From: Candidatus Thorarchaeota archaeon
GTDB lineage: Archaea > Asgardarchaeota > Thorarchaeia > Thorarchaeales > Thorarchaeaceae
NCBI GenBank assembly: GCA_016839345.1
Contig: JAEOUL010000344.1
Span: forward strand, 1 to 29,213
Length of the DNA stretch: 29,213 nucleotides
Reading direction: 5' to 3'
Of the stretch, positions 23,145 to 29,213 are shown piece after piece. Made by a program: the position numbers and the translations under genes. The notes beneath the pieces are model-generated. The model made no database searches. It saw nothing but the letters and a program-made list of their open reading frames with translations, and had not been told where the DNA came from. Numbering within the stretch: position 1 is the first letter of the stretch; the number at the start of each line of letters is the position of its first letter.

Positions 23145-25640
23145 TTATCTATCAACAGTTACTCCACAGAAAGTGCAAACAGAACTCCTTCCTTCCTTAA
23201 GGTCTTTTACAGATTCTTCTGGAAGTACACCACTGCATCTAGGACACAACCAGGCACCAAGTTTGTGACTTATCTCATCAATTGCAGGGAGAATCATAGC
23301 ATTATCCTCACCTGACATCTTGACTGCACAAGTTGCACCTTCAACTCCTGGTTTCCCAGTGATAGTAATTTCAGTACCTACATTTTTGCCTGTGTACTTA
23401 CCCTTGGCCCAACCATTTACACGAATCTCAATGTGCTCGCCAACACGTCTAGACTCCACTGAAACTTCAAAGAAGTTCGAAGAATCAAGAATCTTGAGAG
23501 TTTTTGTGTGCATCTCTTCAGGTGTCCAGTCTTCTACCTCCAGAGTCAAATCCCCATGTTCGAGATTTGAGAGTTTCAATTCAAATTCCTCCGGAGAGAT
23601 ACTTTCAGGAGTGAGAAGGTCGCATACAGCACGGACTGTATATGGCTCCGTTGTGATTGAGTGAGCTTGTCCTCTATGGTCAACGAATGAAACGCTTGCG
23701 ATCAAGTTGCCTTTTACACAATCCTGAGTGGGTACAAATTCGAATGTAGGACTTCTGAATCCTTGTGAATCAATCTTTGGTACTACCCTGGCTACATCTC
23801 CATCTAGTTTGAGACTGTCTTTTGGATATGCAAGGAGCGTGACAGTTGCATCTGTAATTATGAACTCGGAGTTGTTGACAATTTTTACTTTGAACCTAAA
23901 TCGATTCCCAACAAACTCTCCTCCTCTTAATGCTTCAATACCTGCTTCAGCAACTGGTTGTGAAACATCAACCACATCCAAGTCCTCCAAGAATCTCTTT
24001 CTTCTCTGAATATATACAATAGCAACAACGGAGATGACTCCTGAACCTAAGACACTAGCAAGAGTCAATGTTACAAATAAACTACCATCTCCACCAGTGG
24101 GCGTGGCTGTGTTTGTAGTAGTTGTTGAAGTAATAGTAGTTTCATCAATTCTCGGATTTGTTCCTGCTAAGTATTCCTGCAAGTTTGTGTTTCCATCGCC
24201 ATCTGGGTCGCCACCTGAATCATCTACCAAGGGATTGAGCGCATGTGTTACTTCCCAGCCATCCGGCATACCATCTTCATCTGTATCTGGATCTGCTGAG
24301 CTTGTTCCATAATACTTCTCCGAATACCATGAAAGATGATCATTATCAAAATCTATCTCAGACACACATCTGGTTCTAGTGAAATATGTAGTCCCTCCGT
24401 GACCTTGCCAGAATATTCTATTGCCACTATTTGAAACATCAATGGCATGCAAGCTGAAATCATCACTGCCAACAATTACTTCGATTCTGTCATCATCATC
24501 AATATCCCCAAGCGCAGGCGCAGATTGCGCATGATCTCCAGTTTCATATGACCAGATGATGTGCCCATCATTTCCACTAAGAGCGTGATAGCTGTCTAAA
24601 TAATCCCCGACTATTACATCCAACTGTCCATTGCCATCTATATCACCAAGAGCTGGAGATGAATAAATGGGTGATCCAATAGATGATGACCATATGCGGC
24701 TTCCGTCATCTCCATTCAATAATGAAACATTCCCGTCCATACACCCGATAGCTACATCAAGATAGTCATCTCCATCCACGTCTCCAAGAGCTGGTGATGA
24801 CGATACTTCTCCTCCAAGTAATTCCTCCCATAACATCATACCTGTTTGACCATCAATCGCATAGACTTTACCATCCAAGCTCCCTACCACAACATCTAAT
24901 CCACCATCTTTGTCAACATCTCCGAGGGCTGGTGATGAATAGACATCACCTCCTGTCGTGAACATCCACTGTTGATTTCCTGTCCCGCCATCTATTGCGT
25001 AGATTCGATTGTCTTGACAACCTATGACCACTTCTAGCTCAGCATCACCATCAAGGTTTCCAATGGCTGGCGAAGAAATTACCTCATCACCTGTACTAAA
25101 CGTCCAAACTATTCCTCCTGTCCAGTTGAGAGCATAAACATTGCCATCATAACCTCCCACTACTGTGTAATTTCCCATACCATCCAAGTATGCTATCGAG
25201 GGGGACGACGATGGGCCGCTGCCAATGGAATTATTCCACAATTCTGTACCTGTTAATCCATCAATAGCTATGATTTTATTCCCATTTGATGATACCACCA
25301 CGTCAGCTGAACCACTTGTGTCTAAATCAGCGATTGCAACTGAACCAATGATTGAGGCTCCTGTGCTATAATTCCAAAATAAAGAACCATCTAATCCATG
25401 GACAGCATATACATTTCCATCGGCACTACCTACAATGACTTCAAGACTTTGGTCACCATCCAAATCAAACAGCGCGGCTGTTCTCACAGCGTTTCCTGTA
25501 GGAAAAGTCCAGAGTGAAGAAACTTGAGACTCTTCATACTGTTTCAATTGACCAATTATGTGGTTGGAATCCTTAGATGACGAGATTGTTGGTATGAGAA
25601 ATACTAGAATTATGAATATTGTGAACCCCTGATGCTTCAT
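23145..25640 (-). CDS. Receptor-like membrane protein: beta-propeller ectodomain, cytoplasmic two-lobe domain and zinc ribbon, 831 aa
   Basis: Predicted type I membrane protein. The ATG at 25640 follows GAGGGG; a signal peptide spans about 1-22. Eight repeats of about 43 residues (GDxDGDxxLDVVVGSxDG, then AIDGxTGxxxW) form a PQQ/FG-GAP-type propeller, about 40-455, with calcium-loop-like DxDGD segments. An EF-hand/thrombospondin-3-like stretch follows (DPDTDEDGMPDGWE, DPDGDGNTNLQEYLAGTNP), then a Thr-rich linker and a membrane helix (about 520-544) with RRKR after it. The cytoplasmic part has an Ig-like lobe (about 575-675), an alpha-beta lobe (about 700-790) and a zinc ribbon with C799, C802, C822 and C825. 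This cytoplasmic half is highly similar to that of the protein encoded at 8177-11074. Confidence 0.83.
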   Translation of the reverse strand: MKHQGFTIFIILVFLIPTISSSKDSNHIIGQLKQYEESQVSSLWTFPTGNAVRTAALFDLDGDQSLEVIVGSADGNVYAVHGLDGSLFWNYSTGASIIGSVAIADLDTSGSADVVVSSNGNKIIAIDGLTGTELWNNSIGSGPSSSPSIAYLDGMGNYTVVGGYDGNVYALNWTGGIVWTFSTGDEVISSPAIGNLDGDAELEVVIGCQDNRIYAIDGGTGNQQWMFTTGGDVYSSPALGDVDKDGGLDVVVGSLDGKVYAIDGQTGMMLWEELLGGEVSSSPALGDVDGDDYLDVAIGCMDGNVSLLNGDDGSRIWSSSIGSPIYSSPALGDIDGNGQLDVIVGDYLDSYHALSGNDGHIIWSYETGDHAQSAPALGDIDDDDRIEVIVGSDDFSLHAIDVSNSGNRIFWQGHGGTTYFTRTRCVSEIDFDNDHLSWYSEKYYGTSSADPDTDEDGMPDGWEVTHALNPLVDDSGGDPDGDGNTNLQEYLAGTNPRIDETTITSTTTTNTATPTGGDGSLFVTLTLASVLGSGVISVVAIVYIQRRKRFLEDLDVVDVSQPVAEAGIEALRGGEFVGNRFRFKVKIVNNSEFIITDATVTLLAYPKDSLKLDGDVARVVPKIDSQGFRSPTFEFVPTQDCVKGNLIASVSFVDHRGQAHSITTEPYTVRAVCDLLTPESISPEEFELKLSNLEHGDLTLEVEDWTPEEMHTKTLKILDSSNFFEVSVESRRVGEHIEIRVNGWAKGKYTGKNVGTEITITGKPGVEGATCAVKMSGEDNAMILPAIDEISHKLGAWLCPRCSGVLPEESVKDLKEGRSSVCTFCGVTVDR

Positions 25641-25880
25641 CGATTATCCCCTCATCATCATTGAAGTCTATACAACTAGGAGTTCAAATTCTACTCTTAA
25701 CTTATGTTTGTATCAAATAAAATAGAAGATTAAGGGTGAGAGGTAACCTATCTTTTCATTTGTTGTATATTGGAATTTTTCGAGAATTTTGGAATGTAAA
25801 GAAATGAAGATGCGCCTTTATTATTTCAGGAAAATGAGTTTGGTTGAAAGGAAAACTCTCTCTGGAAATGAAAATTGAAA
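25641..25880. other. AT-rich intergenic stretch
   Basis: No gene seen. It holds the upstream region of the propeller gene. A weak hairpin remnant (GAAAGGAAAACTCTCTC, about 25845-25862) belongs to micropeptide copy 14, whose stem is decayed. Confidence 0.4.
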
Positions 25881-25940
25881 CTACATCTGTTTTTCTTGCC
25901 TGTAGGGCAGATAGTCTGGGCCAAATATCTCACGAACCAT
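25881..25940 (-). CDS. Micropeptide, copy 14 (intact)
   Basis: MVREIFGPDYLPYRQEKQM, stop TAG. Arg3 is CGT, Gly7 is GGC, Pro8 is CCA, Pro12 is CCC and Glu16 is GAA, mostly synonymous with other copies. Starts 22 nt after the stop of the membrane protein gene ending at 25963. Confidence 0.55.
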   Translation of the reverse strand: MVREIFGPDYLPYRQEKQM

Positions 25941-25962
25941 GACTATTTCAACAACAGTCGAA

Positions 25963-27171
25963 TCATAGTAAGAAGTTCTCAATCACTAATGAAAGAATCG
26001 ATGTTATGAGTGGCAAGAGAGACATCAATGCAACTGTTATTGTATTTACAGGAAAAGCCCATGTCGAGGAGTTTTCAAGGTCAGTCACTATTTTCTCGAA
26101 ATGGTCATAGGCCTTGAAGCTTTCTAATGATGGTTCATTTTTTCCAGATAACATGTTGACAAGTTCACAGTGTTTGCTTGCCTGCTTGTCCATGAGTATT
26201 GTAAGTATCTCTTCTTTGTATCTCGAAAGCAAGTCATGAAGTCCTATCTGGGATGCAAATGTTAGAATTGCTGCTATTAGGCTGAATGCGACACCGATGA
26301 GAACTCGTTCTGGTATTAATGGATCTCCTAACAGCCAAGTCCTATATGCCCAATACAATATATATGAAACAAATAGTCCTAAGATCTTCGATGTCATACT
26401 AAACAGAAATTGTCCAATAACTGATAACTTGTTTTTGAAAGAAGGATATCCAATCATTTCTTCTGATTTTATTTCCTTTTCATTTCTAAGCTTATTCACA
26501 TATTTAGATATTTTCAGATATTGATCCTTCATTCGATTTGTTGCAATAAGAAAAGATAGGATTACTCCGGCAAAAGAACCAGCAAAGAGAAATGAGATGA
26601 AGAGTGATGAGGCACCCAAAATTGTTAGTATTTCGTAGAAGGGCCAAGTACGAAAACCATAGGCGGCTTCTCCATAGGGCCAAATGAAAAGGTAAGTAAA
26701 TACGACAAGACCTAGTGAAACAACACCCACTGGAATGAGTCCCTTCTTATGCCACCTATGAAACAAAAGGTTTCGTACATCGCTCTTAAAAGAATCATAC
26801 CCCTTTTTTGTGAATATGCTCTTGATTAGTTCCTGATTTGGTGTGAGCTCCTTAGGTTTATCTTCGTTGATATCAAAAGATTTGTACAGCTTGAGTTTCC
26901 CTTTCGTTTTGCCATCAAAGATATCGAAAAAGTTCTCAAAACCTTCGACGAAACTTTTTGCGACCCACACAACTGCCGCCCAAACAAATATCCAACTCCA
27001 GATCCAAATATCTGACACAAGAACCCAGATTGAAACTCCTGACAAACAGAAGAGTATCATCGTAAGTATCATCCACGTATACGCAAAACTCAAGGTCCTT
27101 TTCCAATCAATGAGAAAACCATATCTGAGTACAAGAGGTGTGGTATACTCATTTGATGTTTGTGAAGGCAC
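25963..27171 (-). CDS. Polytopic membrane protein of unknown function, 402 aa
   Basis: I recognise no family. Hydrophobic segments lie near residues 29-51, 54-71, 145-164, 178-212 (possibly two), 250-272, 288-310 and 372-398. A cytoplasmic-looking loop at 80-143 is rich in Lys and Asp, and another at 213-249 is charged (RMKDQYLKISKYVNKLRNEK). A helical charged segment at 312-365 precedes the last helix. The GTG at 27171 has GGGAG about 9 nt upstream. No transport or catalytic motif is evident. It is followed by micropeptide copy 14. Confidence 0.7.
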   Translation of the reverse strand: MPSQTSNEYTTPLVLRYGFLIDWKRTLSFAYTWMILTMILFCLSGVSIWVLVSDIWIWSWIFVWAAVVWVAKSFVEGFENFFDIFDGKTKGKLKLYKSFDINEDKPKELTPNQELIKSIFTKKGYDSFKSDVRNLLFHRWHKKGLIPVGVVSLGLVVFTYLFIWPYGEAAYGFRTWPFYEILTILGASSLFISFLFAGSFAGVILSFLIATNRMKDQYLKISKYVNKLRNEKEIKSEEMIGYPSFKNKLSVIGQFLFSMTSKILGLFVSYILYWAYRTWLLGDPLIPERVLIGVAFSLIAAILTFASQIGLHDLLSRYKEEILTILMDKQASKHCELVNMLSGKNEPSLESFKAYDHFEKIVTDLENSSTWAFPVNTITVALMSLLPLITSILSLVIENFLL

Positions 27172-27356
27172 CTATGACCACTCCCATCCTATGATGATTC
27201 ACTTTTGTTCTACTGCACTCCTCTATCTGAATCTTTCCTTTAATCTTTTGAACCTTTGATTTGTTACAACTGCCAATCTGGAATAATGCGAGAAGATATC
27301 CATCCCGTTTCAAGTTCTTCTCCTGATCTGAATACAGAATTGTAGAAAGAGTGAGT
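27172..27356. other. Intergenic region upstream of the membrane protein gene
   Basis: No gene or RNA recognised. It presumably holds the minus-strand promoter of the 27171 gene. Micropeptide copy 15 and its hairpin follow to the right. Confidence 0.35.
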
Positions 27357-27378
27357 GAGAGAGGAAAACCCCTCTCTC
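27357..27378. terminator. Hairpin, GAGAGAGG/CCTCTCTC
   Basis: An 8-bp perfect stem with a 6-nt loop on the 3' side of micropeptide copy 15. Confidence 0.65.
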
Positions 27379-27396
27379 TCGATTTGTAACTTGAAA

Positions 27397-27456
27397 CTAC
27401 ATCTGTTTCTCTTTCCTGTATGGCAGATAGTCGGGTCCGAATATCTCCCTGGCCAT
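27397..27456 (-). CDS. Micropeptide, copy 15 (intact)
   Basis: MAREIFGPDYLPYRKEKQM, stop TAG. Arg3 is AGG, Pro8 is CCC, Leu11 is CTG and Pro12 is CCA; one conservative change, Q15K. Lies between divergent genes with the hairpin in its standard place. Confidence 0.55.
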   Translation of the reverse strand: MAREIFGPDYLPYRKEKQM

Positions 27457-27607
27457 GGCGATTCTCGATAGATTTATGTCAAAATCATGAGAAAAGCCTT
27501 GACTGCAGTGTTGTCATTACAATGATATATCTCAGATTCCTTAGACTGATCTCAAGGAACGCTACCACATCTTAGTTTCAACACAGGTAGGAAAGGAGGG
27601 AAAGCAT
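27457..27607 (+). repeat. Duplicated leader of the beta-helix paralogs, copy B
   Basis: Counterpart of 19828-19981. It includes GGAAAGGAGGGAAAGCAT, a strong ribosome binding site, followed by ATA where copy A has its GTG start. Confidence 0.7.
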
Positions 27608-27634
27608 ATACCTGATAAAGTCAGTAGATGCTTC

Positions 27635-29122
27635 TTGCCACTGACATTGTTCATGATCCTGTTGGCCTTAGCGACAAATGTGACTCCTATCGAAGATCTT
27701 GACAGAACGTTCCATCAGTCTACGGCGGTGGTCACAGAACCTGAGAAACTGGAAATGCATGTTGCAGGCACCCCACATGGTCCCATTGTGATTGATGGGG
27801 ATGCCAACTTCTCTGACACAGCTCTGCTAGAGGGATGGCCAGGTGATGGTTCTTCTGGGAACCCGTTCATAATTGATGGGTTGGATATTGACAATACTGC
27901 TTTGGACTTCCAACAAATGTTCAGTCTTGGTATTACTAGCTGTATAGAAATCAGGAACACTCGAGTCAGTTTCACCATAAGCAACTGCAATCTTAGTGGG
28001 TTTTATGTAACTTCTATTAATTCTCGTAACGTTTCTGGTTTGATCGGAGTTGGAATCCATCTACAGAATGTTTACAATGGCGAGCTAATCAACAACTGGT
28101 GCACCCGCAATGGCCAATCTGGCATCAATCTCCTTGAATCAGACTTCAACATCGTGAGCAACAACACCTGCAATAACAACAAAAATGGCATCTACCTCAG
28201 TTCCTCAGATTCCAACACCGTGGTGAACAACACCTGCACCAGTAACAAAGACGATGGCATCTGCCTCGAAGGCTCAAATTCCAACACCGTGTCTGACAAC
28301 ACCTGCTCCAGCAATGGCGAATCTGGCATCTACATCTTATGGTCAGCATACAACACTCTGTCCAATAACATATGCAACACCAACACCAACGATGGCATCT
28401 CGCTCGAAGGCCCAAAATCCAACACAGTGTCCGACAACACCTGCACCAGCAATGGCGAATCTGGCATCTATCTCCGTGAATCAGACTTCAACATCGTGAG
28501 CAACAACACCTGCAACAACAACAGGATTGGCATCTACCTCTATAACTCAGACTCCAACAGTGTGATACACAACACCTGCACCAGTAACAAAGACGAAGGC
28601 ATCTGCCTCCATTACTCAGGTTTCAACAACATGGCTGACAACACTTGCACGAGCAACATTTACGGCATCTCCCTCGCAGGCTCAGCATCAAACACTTTGT
28701 CCAACAACATCTGTAACAAAAACGAAAATGGCATCTACATTCATCGCTCAGATTCCAATATGGTGGTCAACAACACGTGCATCAACAACACCGAACATGA
28801 CATCTACCTCTATTTCTCAAACAACAACACCGTGGAAAATAACATCACTACTTCAACTTATTATGTAATTTTCCTGCAGGGATGGGTGCTTGTCTTGCTC
28901 ACGCTGAGTATCGTAGTGTTGGGTTCACGATGGCATCAAACTCTTGCTATCATTCAAAGAACAAGGCTCCGACTAGTCTTTTGGTTCCGTAAGAGAAAAG
29001 GTGACCAAGATACTATCATTGTTCCAATAAGGTATCGATTACTGTCTTGGTTCCGTAAGAGAAGGTCTCTCAAGCTCACGGATGTCGACGAGCATCATGA
29101 ACCAGACTCATTAGATGAGTGA
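27635..29122 (+). CDS. NosD-like beta-helix surface protein, 495 aa (paralog B)
   Basis: Shorter paralog of the 19982 gene. The TTG at 27635 is the first standard start, giving a good signal peptide (PLTLFMILLALATNV), but it lacks a ribosome binding site. The position homologous to the paralog's GTG is ATA at 27608, correctly spaced from GGAGGG, so translation may begin there with 9 more residues. The cap motif DANFSDTALLEGWPGDGS is followed by about 11 beta-helix rungs with NNTC/DNTC/NNIC turns. A membrane helix at about 409-430 and a 65-residue basic tail (VFWFRKRKGD, SWFRKRRSLK, EPDSLDE) are nearly identical to paralog A. It lacks the large internal duplication and the LNGCGLFL insert. Function unknown, presumably that of paralog A. 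Confidence 0.8.
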   Translation: MPLTLFMILLALATNVTPIEDLDRTFHQSTAVVTEPEKLEMHVAGTPHGPIVIDGDANFSDTALLEGWPGDGSSGNPFIIDGLDIDNTALDFQQMFSLGITSCIEIRNTRVSFTISNCNLSGFYVTSINSRNVSGLIGVGIHLQNVYNGELINNWCTRNGQSGINLLESDFNIVSNNTCNNNKNGIYLSSSDSNTVVNNTCTSNKDDGICLEGSNSNTVSDNTCSSNGESGIYILWSAYNTLSNNICNTNTNDGISLEGPKSNTVSDNTCTSNGESGIYLRESDFNIVSNNTCNNNRIGIYLYNSDSNSVIHNTCTSNKDEGICLHYSGFNNMADNTCTSNIYGISLAGSASNTLSNNICNKNENGIYIHRSDSNMVVNNTCINNTEHDIYLYFSNNNTVENNITTSTYYVIFLQGWVLVLLTLSIVVLGSRWHQTLAIIQRTRLRLVFWFRKRKGDQDTIIVPIRYRLLSWFRKRRSLKLTDVDEHHEPDSLDE

Positions 29123-29164
29123 AGGCTCGCTATTGCTTTAGACCTCCAACCTAAAATGAAGGAT

Positions 29165-29185
29165 GAGGGAGCATGAAGCTCCCTC
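29165..29185. terminator. Hairpin, GAGGGAGC/GCTCCCTC
   Basis: An 8-bp perfect stem with a 5-nt loop, 42 nt after paralog B. Confidence 0.7.
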
Positions 29186-29200
29186 GAAATCCAAATTGGA

Positions 29201-29213
29201 TTACATCTGTTTC
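29201..29213 (-). repeat. Micropeptide repeat, copy 16 (partial, at window edge)
   Basis: The last codons (KQM then TAA) are visible on the minus strand. The remainder lies outside the window. Confidence 0.6.

Larger units (their letters stand above)
29123..29213 (+). repeat. Duplicated trailer of the beta-helix paralogs, copy B
   Basis: Identical to 22835-22925 as far as the window goes. It includes the start of micropeptide repeat copy 16, cut by the window edge. Confidence 0.85.

Noticed and set aside
394..29213. The dispersed repeat as a CRISPR array or phage attachment sites
   Set aside because: Copies are hundreds to thousands of bases apart, diverged, without uniform spacers, and no cas or integrase gene is present.

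Overview
The window looks archaeal and is possibly from an Asgard (Thorarchaeota-like) genome. This placement is inferred from gene content, not from a marker gene. Pointers are TATA-box promoters, a tandem Lrp/AsnC-type regulator, PadR and TetR regulators, a winged-helix remnant with the signature [10 protein letters not shown], and many secreted beta-helix (NosD-like) and propeller proteins anchored by a C-terminal membrane helix. TTG and GTG starts with good ribosome binding sites are common. I saw no tRNA, rRNA, CRISPR array, transposase or phage gene.

Layout. Positions 1-4991 hold small unknown genes, a double Lrp-type regulator, a CPBP intramembrane protease with an NTF2-like partner, and a TetR repressor divergent from a four-helix membrane protein with two operator palindromes between them. 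Positions 5300-11900 hold a secreted nucleoside hydrolase fused to a propeller, a winged-helix pseudogene, a large beta-helix receptor-like membrane protein, and a DUF998 membrane protein. Positions 12260-16850 are metabolic and regulatory: a TatD-like hydrolase divergent from an isochorismatase-type hydrolase, a small unknown gene followed by DUF362 and nitroreductase genes, and a PadR regulator with its own operator. Positions 17000-29213 form a surface-protein region: three NosD-like beta-helix proteins (two are recent paralogs), an eight-repeat propeller protein, and a polytopic membrane protein.

The most striking feature is a dispersed ~100-bp intergenic element found about 16 times, always in the same orientation. 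Read on the minus strand it encodes a 19-residue peptide, consensus MAREIFGPDYLPYRQEKQM, followed in most copies by a GC-rich hairpin. The copies differ largely at synonymous positions: the Arg3 codon appears as AGA, AGG, CGC, CGT and CGG, and Pro8 uses all four proline codons. This argues that the peptide is, or recently was, under protein-level selection. Six copies are intact, and the others show stepwise decay by stop codons, frameshift, deletion or lost ends. I do not recognise this family.

A second system-like feature is a pair of membrane proteins (minus strand, ending at 8177 and 23145). Their ectodomains are unrelated (beta-helix plus Ig-like versus propeller), but they share a nearly identical cytoplasmic module of two beta-rich lobes and a C-terminal zinc ribbon. 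They look like interchangeable sensors feeding one intracellular module.
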